Below are positions 12,173 to 23,371 of a stretch of DNA of 64,000 nucleotides, piece by piece. Made by a program: the position numbers and the translations under genes. Position 1 is the stretch's first letter, and every line of letters begins with the position of its first letter. The notes beneath the pieces are model-generated. The model did not search any database and had not been told where the DNA came from. It saw nothing but the letters and a program-made list of their open reading frames with translations. Source of the DNA: Thinopyrum elongatum (taxonomy: Eukaryota > Streptophyta > Magnoliopsida > Poales > Poaceae); contig CM022303.1 in the NCBI GenBank assembly GCA_011799875.1, positions 189,831,700 through 189,895,699 of the forward strand. Reading direction: 5' to 3'.

Positions 12173-12184
12173 GCCTATAAGTAG
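12173..12184 (+). promoter_or_regulatory. TATA-like promoter of the antisense gene
   Basis: CCTATAAGTAGG on the + strand, about 210 bp upstream of the ATG at 12385. It is followed by a C/T-rich leader (CCTCCTCGTTCTCC near 12217-12232) typical of plant 5' leaders. It points opposite to the element's own transcription and would drive the spliced gene from inside the retrotransposon. Confidence 0.5.
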
Positions 12185-12384
12185 GGGGAGGAGGGTGCGG
12201 CAGAACGCACGCGCGCCCTCCTCGTTCTCCACCTTCTTCCTCTTCTGCTTCCTCGTTGCTGCTGCGTCGCCGCGCCACTCCGCCGCTGAAGCGCCGATGC
12301 AGCTCACCGTCGCTCGACTTCTCTGCGTCCCCGCGGCCTCGCCTCGCGTGACCTCGCCGCGCCGCCACCAAGCAACCATAAAGA

Positions 12385-15300
12385 ATGGCGCGAGGCAATT
12401 GGGATGATTCGAACGTCCATGACGACCACCTCGAGTTCCTCCGCCAGACGCGGCGACTTCCCCACACGGCGAACATGGAGGTGCGTGTTCCCCCCGAAAG
12501 GGAGATCTCGCCGGCGCCGAGGGACGATGAGCGTGTCGTCTTCAGGACCCACTTCCTCCGCGGCTTCGGCCTGCCGGCAAGCGGCTTTCTCCGCTCTTTT
12601 CTTGACTTTTACCATCTCCAACCTAACCACCTCATGCCGAATACGGTGGTGCTGCTCTTCGCTTTTGTCACCCTCCGCGAGGGGTACCTCGGCGTCTTTC
12701 CCACGCGCGAGCTGTGGGGGGAGCTCTTCTACCTCAAGCTCGGCACCGCCGTCAAAGGCGAGGCGGCTCAGTGCGGGGCCTGCGTGGCGGTGCGGCACAC
12801 CGGCTCTGGGATCCGCTTCCCGGCCATCGCTCTGCTGGAGTCGGCCAAACTCTGGCAGAAGTCGTATTTCTACGTCCGGAACATCCACGAGTCGAGGGAC
12901 TACGTCAACCTGCCGGCTTATGCAGCCGGCCCGCCGCTCGAGCCTCAGAGCAACTGGAAATTTCGGCCGAAGTCGCCGTCGGCCGCCATCACCACCGCCC
13001 TCACCCGGCTCCAAGAGATGACGGAGTCGGAGGGCCTCAGGGCGTCGGATCTGCTGGCCGCCTTCGTCGAACACCGGGTGCTGCCCCTCCAAGCCCGGCC
13101 TCATCTGATCGCCAGCATGAGCGGCCGCCGGGACCCATGCCGGATGTCCACCAAGGCGCTGCCAACTGTGGAGGTGGTCCGGCTCATCAATTACTTCTTC
13201 GACTGCAAGCTCAATGAGGAGAGCTGGCAGTTCGGCAAAGAGCCATACAGCCGCGCCAATCCGCCGCCTCCGGTTAGTTCTGATTCTTTTTCTTTGCTTG
13301 TGCCAAGTTCTTCGCGCCGCCTGACCGCCAGGCTGTGATGCAGCGCTTCCAAGGCCAGACGGTGGTCGACACGCCGGATCCAGGCCATCGGTACATGGCG
13401 GACCGCGCGGAGAGTGACGTGGATGACCCCGAGCTGGGGGCGGCCGCGTTGGAGGAGGATGATGCCGCTGGAGGCGGCGATGCGGCGGGTGGGGCCGCAG
13501 GTGGCGGCATAGGGGAATGGCTAGATGACGACGAGGAAGACGATGAGCCCCGCCACGCCCCAGGCGCCGGTAGGACAGGCGCCGGCTCCTCGGTGGCGCC
13601 GACTGGAGCACCCGGCTCGTCGAAGCATCGTGCCGACGTCGGGATGTTCGGCAGCCGGCCATCCAAGAAGGCCAAGTTCACGGTCGCCGCGACCAAGCGG
13701 CAAGAGGCCGCAAAGGTGGCCACCATCCGGAAGGGCCCGAAGCAGCGTCCGATGGTGTCCGCGTAAGTATTTTGGCCGCTTTTCGTCTTGATCCTTTCTG
13801 TCTTGGTTTTTCTTCTCTTGTGGATTTCTGTCTTGCGCTTGGTTTTTCCTTTCCAAACTTCTTATCTTCACTTGTCGTGCTATGTAGGGCTCCGCTTTAT
13901 GTGTCGCGGGCCCCGTCCGCTTCGGTGATTGGGCCGGCAGGCGGCCCCGAAGATGCCAGCCACGTGGACCCGGCCGCCGCCCTTCGGGAGGCGACGGAGA
14001 GGAACGCGCGGGAGGCGCAGCAGGAGCGGGACGCCGTGGCTCAGGCAGAGGCAGAGGCAGTAGATGCGGCGCGGGCAGAGGTCGACGCAGCGGCCAAGGT
14101 GCAGGCCGACGCAGCGGCCAAGGAGCAGGCGGATGCGGCGGCCAAGGCGCGGGCGGAGGAGCCAAAGCGCAGCGGAGCTCCGGAGGCCACCGATCCGCAG
14201 CAAACGGAGCCGCCGGTGGTGGAGGGCCAGGCGCCGATCGGAGGAGCTGGGGCCGACCAGACGGCCCTGGAGAGGGGAAGGGCTGACCCCGTCATCCCGG
14301 AGACGGACGTGCCTCTACGCGCGCCGACTGCTGGCGAGCAAGGCAGCCGGCCCTAAGTGCCGGAGGTGCCGCCATCTAGAGCTGAGCTGGTGGTGAGCCG
14401 TGCGGTGGCGACCCGCGTCCCTGCGCGCCAGCGCCCAGCGCGGGTGGTCTCCGCGCCGAGGCCGATGGAAGTTGAGGCTGCGAGCTCGTCGGCGCCCAAT
14501 GCCGAGGCCACCAGCGCCGCTCCGCCTGACTGGACGTCAGGGGCCGGCTCGGGTGTCCTCAACGTTGCGGTGCAGGACATCCTTGACTCATTCAAGGCCC
14601 ATGGCGCCACCCTCCTGCAGGCGGGGAAAGAGCTGACGGCGATGCAGGTAACTATCCGGGTACGTGCTTGAGTTATCCTTTTTGCTTTTTTGCGGTTTTC
14701 AGTGGGGGCGCGCGAGCGCACCCGCTGGGTGTAGCCCCCGAGTTCCGAGCCGGCTGCTGAGTAGGCGGGTTGGAACTCCAAGGCGTATTTCTAAATGTTG
14801 AAGTGTTGCTCTTCTTGCAGAACTATCACAATCTGCGCGCGGCCGCCTTCAATTCCCAGAACAAGTTGTTGGCCAAGCGGACTGCCGACCTGAACCAGAG
14901 CCGAGGTGAGTACGGCCGTCTTTCCGCGCCCACTGGGTGTAGCCCCCGAGATTCGGGCCAACTGCTGAGCAGTAGGGCCGAATCTTCCGGCAACTTCTTG
15001 TTTTTGGTTGATGCTGATGTTTCTTTTTTGTCTTGGCAGGGGCCGCCGCTCAGCTGCGGGTGCGCGTGGGTGAGCTCGAGACCGAGCTCCGTGCCAAGGA
15101 GCAGGAGCGTAGCCGAGCCGCCAAGGAGTGCGACCGGCTTGCGAAGGAGCTGGCGAACCAGGCGGAGAAGCACAAGGCAGAGGTCCGGCAGCTGAAGGAC
15201 GAGGAAACGCTCCTCAAGGCCGAGTTCGAGACTCAGCGCTCGGACTGGGTCGAGAGGGAGAAGCTGCTGTCGGACGGCTATGGAGTGATCGAGGACATGG

Positions 15301-16231
15301 TTGAAGGTAATGTCCTTTCTTCTTTGTTGCTTAGTCGCCGACTGCTTCGAGGGGCCGGCTTCTAAATTCTCGGTCTTCTTTTGGACAGAATTTCTTCCCG
15401 GTCGCTCCGTCGCCATCTGCTAGGCCATCGAGGCGCAAAGCGAACAGCGGAGGAGGATGGATGCCGACATTCCGCCGAATGCGCCACGCAACCTGGGCGA
15501 GCAGCTGTTGGCCATCAAGATGCGCCTTGAGCCAGCGCGCCGTCTGCTTTGCTGTCTTCAGCGCGCCGGGTCTTAGGTCCTGGCCGGGCTCTGGACGGAC
15601 GCTCAGGTTCCTCGCACTCCCAGTCGAACTGCCGACTGGCTGGAGGTGGTGGTCGACCGGTTTGAGGCCTTGAAGGGCGCTGCGGCTTGAGCGGGCACTC
15701 AGACGGCACTGGAGTTCGTCAAGGCCTGGTACCCAGGGGTGGAGCTGGCCCAGCTGGCCACCTTCCGTCAGGAGGCCGGACCCGAGCTGGAAGCGGTGCG
15801 CGACGAGCTCGTCAATCGCGCAGCGACCCTTGCCGAGTACGCCGACACCGCCGTCTTTATCCCGGAGCGGGACGAGGACGGCGCTGAGGTGCCGCCTTCC
15901 TGGTTCGGGCTGGACCCAGCGGGGGGAGGACTCGGTGGACGAGATCGCTTCCAGCGATGAAGGCGAGGATGATGAAGACGAGGAAGGCGAGGGTGTCGCA
16001 CCGGATGGCGAAGCAACTGGCCAGCCTCAGCCCGATTGGGCTTCGACCAGCGAGCCGCGGGAGACCGCGTCGACTGCTGCCGACGCCGACCAAGCCGAGA
16101 CCCGCCAGTTGGACGCTCCACCAGCCGGCGCCTCTGCCTCCGCCAACCTGTCCACGCCGCGCCCTTGGCCTAGGCGGCCGCTTATCTTTCAAGGTTTTTT
16201 TTCTGTCTTATGCTTTGAACAAACAAGTTAA
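12385..16231 (+). pseudogene. Spliced antisense ORF of Tat Gypsy element ('putative gypsy type transposon' family)
   Basis: Runs opposite to gag-pol and tail-to-tail with it. Six exons join with GT/AG sites and compatible phases: 12385-13272, 13332-13762, 13888-14647, 14821-14905, 15040-15306, and 15389 onward. Exon 1 encodes about 296 residues with segments such as HFLRGFGLPASGF and TLREGYLGVFPTRELW. I recognise these as the conserved plant domain annotated as putative gypsy-type transposon (Transposase_28). Exon 2 is acidic with a basic KKAKF patch. Exon 3 is Ala/Glu-rich and exons 4-5 are heptad-like coiled coil (QLRVRVGELETELRAKEQER). The end is acidic (DEGEDDEDEEGEG). It is broken by stops at 14354 (TAA), 15421 (TAG), 15574 (TAG) and 15688 (TGA), and by a frameshift near 15920. 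Function is unknown. Similar extra ORFs occur in other Tat elements. Confidence 0.8.
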
Positions 16232-16887
16232 TTGCACGCAGGTCCACCCGCTGGGGGTGTAATTAAAACTCCGTTGAATGCTTGGCCACAGGCCTTTTGC
16301 TATGTAAATAATTTAATTCACACATGCTTGTGCTCTTGTCGGGTTCCAGCTTGGTTTTGCTTTTTCCTTTGCCGCCTTCCTTTAGCTGCCGCCCTGCCAG
16401 CCGAACAGCCGCTCTGCGGTCTGTGGCCGGGTCAGGGACTTGGCCGTTTAGGATAGGCAAGTTACTTCGGCCATCTAGAGCGTAGCTAGTCAAGCTAGAA
16501 GCCGGCCGGCCGGCTGCTGGGCAGCCGGACGGATGAGGCGAGTAGCCGGCTTGGCCTATAATGGCGTTCTTCCTTAGTCATTTTTTGTGTGGACATCATT
16601 TCCTGCCTTTAGCTCTTGCCAGCCGGACAGTCGCTCTGCGAGCTGTGGCTTCAGGCAAGAGAGGGCTTAGACGTCGGCACACTACTTGGCCGACTGCGGG
16701 TGGTGCCAGCTTAGGTCAAGGCGGCGAGCCCCCGGGCCGGCTGACCGGACCCGGTGCAGGGCGAAAGAATGAAATAATACATTCATAGGCAAGCTTATCA
16801 TATAGATAAAAAGGTAGCCCCCGAGTGTGCTTCGGGGGACCTGTTGTCTATGCTTAATACAAAAGGTAGTGTGGTACATACACTGCA
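16232..16887. other. Spacer between the convergent antisense gene and pol
   Basis: About 650 bp with no open frame of note. It contains several CCGGCCGGC-type GC-rich patches (16500-16560). A possible further donor for the antisense gene is CAAG|GTTTTT near 16190. It presumably holds the 3' ends of both convergent transcripts. Confidence 0.5.
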
Positions 16888-18084
16888 TCAACTGTAAAAC
16901 GGGCGGAGAAGATTTGGGTTCCATGGGCGCTCCGTCTCTTTGCCGGAATCGTCCCTCTTGCATGCCCTGGGCTTTTGTGCGTCGATGAGGTAGTAGGAGT
17001 CGTTGCCCAGGGCCTTGCTGATGATGAAAGGCCCCTCCCAAGTGGCCGAGAGTTTGTGCTGGCCGGCTGTTCGCTGGATCAGCCGGAGCATAAGGTCCCC
17101 TCCGCGGAAAGCACGCAGCTTGACCTTCCGGCTGTGGTAGCGGCGTAGGCTCTGCTGGTAGATGGCGGACCGGCTGAGTGCCAATAGCCGGGCCTCTTCC
17201 AGCAGATCGACGTCGTCTTCTCGCGCCTTCTTTGCTTCTGCCTCCGTGTACATGGTGACGCGAGGTGAGTCGAACTCGATGTCTGTTGGGATGATGGCCT
17301 CGGCCCCGTACACGAGGAAGAAGGGAGTGAAGCCAGTTGCTTTGTAGGGCGTAGTCCGAAGACTCCAAAGGACGGCCGGTAGCTCCTCGATCCAGCAGCC
17401 AGCCAAGCGCTCCAGCGGCTCGACCAAATGGGGCTTGATGCTGGACAGGATGAGGCCGTTTGCTCGCTCCACCTGGCCGTTTAACTGCGAATGGCCAACG
17501 GATGCTAAGTCCAGTCGGATGCCCTGCGTCGCGCAGAAACGGGCCAAGGCGCCTTTGGCGAATTTTGTGCCATTGTCGGTGATGATGCTGTGCGGAATGC
17601 CGTATCGGACGGTGATGTCCGCAATGAATGTGACAGCAGTCGGACCATTCAGTTTCTTGATTGGCTTTGCTTCGATCCACTTCGTGAACTTATCCACAGC
17701 GACCAGCAGATGGGTCATGCCGCCGCGTGCTGTTTTGAACGGGCCCACCATGTCCAATCCCCAAACGGCAAACAGCCAAGTGATGGGGATGGTCTTGAGT
17801 GCAGAGGCCGGCAGGTGTTGCTTGGAGCTGAAGCACTGACATCCCTTGCACTTGCGGACCAACTCCTTGGCGGCGTCCAAAGCAGTCGGCCAGAAGAATC
17901 CATGGCGGAAAGCTTTGGCAACAAGGGATCTGGAGGCAGCATGGTGGCCGCACTCGCCTTGATGAATATGTCTGAGGATTGCCATGCCCTTCTCCGGCTC
18001 CACGCAGCGCTGAAAGACACCAGTCACACTGTGCCTGACAAGCTCTTCGTTGACTATTGTGTAGGCTGGCGCCCGGCGTTGCAC
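16888..18084 (-). pseudogene. Gypsy integrase (C-terminal part of gag-pol)
   Basis: Open for 398 codons to a TGA at 16888-16890. The N-terminal zinc-binding region has the HHCC pattern (HIHQGECGHH then CKGCQCF). The catalytic core shows the DDE residues in WGLDMVGPF, IITDNGTKF and NGQVERANG. The C-terminal part ends NLLRPFYS, the usual end of plant Gypsy polyproteins. It is in the same frame as the upstream pol segments and is separated from the second RNase H only by a TAG at 18085-18087. The integrase stretch itself is intact. Confidence 0.92.
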
Positions 18085-19080
18085 CTACCGGGCCAAGACC
18101 TCATCGGCTGGTAGCTCTCGGCTCACCAAGAAGTTGAGGATGGGCTGCGCCCAGGATGGTGCTTCTACCACTGTCATGACAGCAACTGGTACCAGGGCGG
18201 TCGGGTTGGGAGGCGGCGGGTCAGAGCCGGCCGCTGCTTGCTGCGTCGTTGAAGTCCCCGGGCTGACTGCTGCAGTCCCCGGGCCGGGTTCTAAAGTCCT
18301 CGGGCCGGGTTCGAGTGCTGCAGCCCTCGGGCCGCCTACCGAAGTCCCTGGACCGACTGTTGAAGCCCCCGAGCCGGATCCGACTGATCCGGGGTCAGCC
18401 GGCACGAAGATGGACTCTGATTCCGGCGAAGGCTTGATAGACGGCTTGCGCAGACACTGCAGTGAGATGCCGGCTGGTATGGCTTGCCGGGTGGAGCCGA
18501 TTCGGGCCAGGGCGTCGGCTGGCTCGTTGTCGGCCCTTGGCACGTGAAGGAACTCGCACCCGTCGAAGTGCCCGCTGATCTGCTGGACGAGGAAGCGGTA
18601 GCTTGCCATGTTTGCATCCTTGGCGTCCCAGTCGCCAGACGACTGCTGGACCACCAAGTCCGAGTCGCCGTAACACAGAATCCGGCGGATGCCAATCTCC
18701 TTGGCTAGCCGGAGTCCGTGTATGAGCGCCTCGTACTCGGCCACGTTATTGGAGGCGGCAAAGTGAATCTGCAGTGTGTACTTGAGCTTGTCGCCTTTGG
18801 GAGAGGTGAGGATGATGCCGGCTCCCAAACCGGTGCGCATCTTTGAGCCGTCAAAGTGCATCCGCCAATGAGTGGAATCCGGCGCTGGCGGCAAGTACTG
18901 GGTCTCGGCCCAGTTGACTAGGAAAGCGGCCAGCGCTTGGGACTTGATGGGGGTGCGGGGCTGGTAGAGGATGGTGTGTGGAGCCAGCTCAATGGCCCAC
19001 TTCGCCACCCGGCCTGATGCATCTCTGTTGCCTATGATCTCGGCAAGGGGGGCGGTGCAGACGACCGTGATGGTGTGCTC
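18085..19080 (-). pseudogene. Gypsy RNase H region with second (archaeal-type) RNase H
   Basis: After the tail of the first RNase H (KWAIELAPHTILYQPR) comes a second RNase H at about 18480-18865: WRMHFDGS, NVAEYEALIHGL, YGDSDLVVQQ and ADALARIGS supply the conserved acidic residues. A linker rich in Pro/Gly/Ser (18150-18400, with repeated GPGT-type units) leads towards integrase. The double RNase H is diagnostic of the Tat lineage. The segment is bounded by TAG stops at 19081-19083 upstream and 18085-18087 downstream, both in the polyprotein frame. Confidence 0.88.
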
Positions 19081-20301
19081 CTAGAAATACTGCTTCAGCT
19101 TCTTGGCGGCAAAGTACACGCCGTAGCACATCTTCTGGTAGTGGGGGTAGTTCTGCTTGGAGGCGGACAACACCTCACTCAGATAGTATACTGGCCTCTG
19201 GACCGGCTGGGCCTTGCCGTCTTCTGGGTGCTCGACCACGATCACGGTGCTGACCACCCGGCTTGTGGCAGCGATGTAGAGGAACATGGGTTCTTTAGCA
19301 GTCGGAGCGGCCAAAACAGGCGGCGTGGACAGCATCCGTTTGAGCTGGAGGAAAGCCTCATCCGCCTGGTCATTCCATTCAAAGCAGGTGGTCTTCTTCA
19401 TCAGCTGGTACAGTGGGAGGGCCTTCTCGCCCAGCCGACTGATGAACCGGCTGAGTGATGCCAAGCACCCGGTGAACTTCTGGACGTCCCGCAGCCGGGT
19501 TGGCCTTTGCATCCGCTCGATGGCCTTGATCTTCACGGGGTTGCACTCGATCCCGCGCTCAGAGACAAGGAAGCCAAGGAGCTGGCCGGCTGGTACTCCG
19601 AAGACGCATTTCTCCGGGTTGAGCTTGATCTGAAAGTGGCGCAGGTTGTCAAATGTCTCCTTGAGGTCTTCCAGAAGGGTGCCGCGCTTCTCCGTCTTCA
19701 CCACAATATCGTCTACATAGACATGGGCATTTCTGCCAAGTTGCTTGAGGAGGCACTTCTGCATGCAACGCTGAAACGTGGTGCCGGTATTTCTCAAGCC
19801 GAACGTCATGGTCAGGTAACAGAAGGCTCCGAATGGTGTGATGAAGGCGGTCTTCAGCCGATCGGCCGGGTTCAGCTTGATCTGGTGGTAGCCGGAGTAG
19901 GCGTCCAGGAAAGACAGCAGCTCGCATCCGGCTGTGGAGTCGATCACTTGATCTATCCGGGGCAAGGCAAAAGGGTCCTTGGGGCAGGCTTTGTTGAGGC
20001 TAGTGTAGTTGATACACATGCGCCACTTGTTGTTCTGTTTCAAAACGAGGACTGGGTTGGCAAGCCAGTCCGGGTAGAATACTTCCATGATGAAGCCGGC
20101 TGCCAGAAGTCGGGCGATTTCTTCACCAACAATCCTTCTCTTCTCTTCTGACAGGCGGCGGAGGGGTTGCTTGACCGGTTTAGCATCCGGCCTCACATGT
20201 AGCTTGTGCTCGGCGAAATCCGTCGAAACACCTGGCATGTCTTTGGGAGACCATGCGAAGATGTCCCGATTCTCATGGAGGAAATCGACGAGCTCACTTT
20301 C
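19081..20301 (-). pseudogene. Gypsy reverse transcriptase
   Basis: A Ty3/Gypsy RT with all main motifs: YPDWLANPVLVLKQNNKWR, LPRIDQVIDSTAG, FLDAYSGYHQI, the catalytic YVDDIVVKTEK, then KCVFGVPAGQLLGFLVSERG and the start of the first RNase H (LYIAATSRVVSTVIVVEH). A TAG at 20302-20304 separates it from protease and another TAG (19081-19083) cuts inside the RT/RNase H joint. Both stops are in the polyprotein frame and the RT itself is uninterrupted. Confidence 0.93.
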
Positions 20302-22284
20302 CTATTTGCTGGCGAGGTTTGACCCCACGACAACAAATCTCTCCGGGTGCGCCGGATCCAAGGCAATCTTCTTGGTTTCCTTGGCCGGCTGGAAGGAGCC
20401 CTGGGTGTCCGCGTCCTTGGGGTCAGATGGTATGTCCGGCTGCTTGCTGGCCATGGCCACCACCCGGTCAAGGAGGCGCTTCTCTTCAGCGATGACGAGG
20501 GACTCGGCCAGTCGGCTGCTGGCGGCGGCACATGAGAGCGACTTCTGGTAATCGCCGGTAATGGTGATGATGCCCTTGGGACCCGGCATCTTCATCTTCA
20601 AGTAGGCGTAATGCGGCACCGCCATGAACTTGGCTAGTGCGGGCCGGCCCAAGAGCGCGTGGTAGGGGTTGTCCAAGTTGACCACCTTGAACCAGATTGG
20701 CTCGCGGCGGAAGTGGGTCTTGTCGTCGAACAGGACATCAATCTTGATCTTGCCGATTGGAGAGCAGGAAAGCCCAGGGACTATGCCATGGAACACGGTT
20801 CGGCTGGGCAGGAGTTGCTTTTCCTTGATGCCCAGCTTCTCCATGGTGTCGCGGTACAGGATGTTGATGTTGCTGCCGCCGTCTATCAGGATCCGGGAGA
20901 AGCGGCAAGCCCGCCTCTCTGTTGAGAAGGTGGAGTCCAGCACCATCGCATAAGCACCCGGCGAGGGCATCTCGGCCGGGTGGTCTTCACGGCTCCAACT
21001 GATGGGCTTCTCAGACCAGTGCATGAATGGGGGGACCTCTGAAGCGACAGCGTTGACCTTGCAGTGCTGCTGCTGCCGACTGTGCTTGTCGTCGGCTTGG
21101 CTGGTGAAGACGACGTATGTGGCATTGGGCTCGGGGAACTCATCTTGGAGCATGCCGACTAGACGGGCCGTCGGCTGCTGAGGAGGCGAAACTGGTGGGC
21201 CGGCAGGCGGAGGCGGCAGGCCTTCGCCCTTGGCAATTCGGGTGAGCCCGTGGCATTTCCGAGTGGTGTGGTTGGACGGCTTCGCGCCGCTGTGGAACTT
21301 GCACGAGGCGTCGAGTGCTTGCTCGAAGGAGAAGGCGGGCAACCAAGCGGCCTTGCCGCCCTTCTGATGCTTGGGGCCGGATTGCCCTTTTGGCTGCTGG
21401 TCTTCGACTATTGCCACCTGCCGGCTGTTGGAAGCCGGCTGCTGGGCCTTGCGTTTGTTGTCGTTCGGATGTTGGCGCCGGTTGGGGTCACCAGCCGGCG
21501 TGTGAGGAGCCGGTGGGAGCATCTTCCCGGACGCGTCCACTCGAATCTCCGACTTCATGGAGGAGTCGGCGGTGGCGTACTTGTCGGCCACGACAAGGAG
21601 CTCGTCCAGTGTAGCCGGCTCATCGCACAAGAGCTTGTGCTTGAGCAAGGTGCCCTCTCTGCACCCGGCGGTGAAGTACTCGTTGGCCTGCACCTCGTTC
21701 ACCCCTTCGCAGGAGTTGCGCAACTCGGCCCAGCACGTCAGGTAGTCGCGTGTGGACTCGGTTGGGCCCTGAACGCACATGGAGAGTTGGCGTGGCTTGG
21801 GAGGCCGCTTGTAGGTGATGGTGAAGTTGCGGATAAAAACATCGGCGAAGTCTAGCCAGCTGTTGACGCTGTACGGCTTGAGGCTGTTCAGCCATGTCCG
21901 GGCCATGCCCTGGAGCATGAGCAGAACGTACTTCACGGCAACGCGCTTGTTGTCGTTTGCTATGCTGACGGCCGTGGAGTAGTCGACCAGCCAGTCCTCC
22001 GGCTTCACGGAGCCGTTGTACTTGGGAGTATCTCGGAGAAGCGAGAACCCTTTGGGGAAGGGCTCGTCGCGAATGCGGGGGCCGAAGCAGGCCGGGCCGA
22101 TTGCATCTTCTTCTTCTGCGGCCAGGGACCGAGCAAGCCGCTCGATCCGGTGGCGCGCGTCGTTCTCTCCGACTCCTTCACGGGGGCCAAGCCGGCCTCC
22201 AAGAGTCGGGTGGTCCACAGGCGGCGGAGATGCCAGCCTCTCCCTGCGAGGAGGAGGCGGACGCTCGTCCCGCCGGTGCTCCAC
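20302..22284 (-). pseudogene. Gypsy gag (main part) and protease
   Basis: 660 open codons. The retrotransposon gag domain lies in the first 200 residues (GFSLLRDTPKYNGSVKPEDW, then a TRDYLTCWAEL segment). A short Cys/His motif (CKFHSGAKPSNHTTRKCHG) follows at about residues 330-350. The aspartic protease is in the last third, with the active site in ILIDGGSNINILY. The frame continues directly from 22285-23328 across a single TGA (22285-22287). Confidence 0.9.
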
Positions 22285-23328
22285 TCATGGGCGGCCGTCA
22301 TGGCTGCGCACAACCGTAAGGCGAGTGCGCCGGCTGTGGCTAGCAGCCGGCTCCGGGTCTTGCTGACCGCGGTCCCCGCCTGCTGGGGACCGGGAGGTCG
22401 CTCCATGCTCACGACGGGGGGGATGGTCCTCGGCTTGCTTGCCGGCTGTCATCGCGTGATGTCGCGCGTCTTGCTGCGTGGTCGCAGCGTCAAGGAGCTC
22501 CTGGAGGCGTGCTATCTGGTTGCGACGCTCGTCGCCCTCCAGGTTTTCCAGCTCATCTGCTGCCGCCTGGGCGGCGCGCAGGTTCTCCATGGGAGTTGCG
22601 TAGACTGGGCGTCCGACTCCCAGCATGCTGGCTATGGCCGCGCCGCGTTGCCGAACGGCGCCGGCTCGGCTTGGCTCGGCAGCAGCCGGCGTGCCGCTTG
22701 CTATGCGGTCGATCTCGCACTGGCAGGCCTCAGCGCGGAACCTCATGGCCGCCATCTTGTTGGCGCTTTCAAGGAGCGAGACACGGAATGCCTCCAGTGT
22801 CGCCCCATCGGCGTTAGCAGCCACTGGGGTGGCCAGGCCCTGCATGGCCGCTCGCAGCGGGTCCTGGGCAGCCCCAGCGGAATCGTCGATGTGGCCAGTG
22901 ACCAGCACCTCTGCGATGGTGTTGGCGTCGGTGTCACTGGCGACAAGGGGGAGCGGATCGTCGATGACCACCACATCAGTGGGGAATTCGTTGGTGGAGG
23001 CCGCGTCGGAGTCGATGAGCATCGCGACGGGCTCGATGGAGGGGTCGGTGGAACCGACGGACTCCGCGTCGGAGGCCGGCTCGTTGGTGATGTCGAGCTT
23101 GCCGAAGAGGTCAATGAGGCAGCTCGTAGGGGACGCCGCTCCTGCGCCGGGAGCAGGCTCATTGGAGAGGCTGGCCTTGCAGAGGAGGTCGGCAAGGCAG
23201 CTTGTGGGGCAGGCCACCCCCACGCCAAGCGGCGCGCTGATGTATGCTCCAACAGGCGCGCTGGGCTGGCTGATCAGGCCAGGCGCGACGTGCTCGTCGG
23301 AGCGGAAGATGGTTCCCGTCCAGAACAT
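22285..23328 (-). pseudogene. N-terminal gag extension of Gypsy polyprotein
   Basis: The first ATG after the PBS is at 23326-23328. The frame gives about 347 residues before a TGA at 22285-22287 and belongs to the same frame as gag, RT and integrase. It contains two copies of a roughly 27-residue unit (PTSCLADLLCKASLSNEPAP and PTSCLIDLFGKLDITNEPAS) and a helical segment with ENLRAAQAAADELENLEGDE. It is of unknown function, as in other Tat elements with long gag leaders. Confidence 0.8.
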
Positions 23329-23351
23329 GTCTCCGGCTGACGGTGCGCTTA

Positions 23352-23371
23352 GCCCCACGGTGGGTGCCAAA
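23352..23371 (-). other. Primer-binding site of Gypsy element
   Basis: On the minus strand TTTGGCACCCACCGTGGGGC follows the 5' LTR end immediately. Triticeae Tat-like elements usually show TGGCGCCCACCGTGGGG here, so this copy has one change near the start. Confidence 0.7.

Noticed and set aside
12304..13662. 452-codon minus-strand open frame
   Set aside because: It is the antisense of exons 1-2 of the spliced ORF, which has codon-consistent splice sites and a recognised domain. The minus reading is Arg/Pro-rich low complexity.
22150..23340. 396- and 351-codon + strand open frames
   Set aside because: Antisense shadows of the Gypsy gag leader; the gag frame is continuous with RT and integrase.
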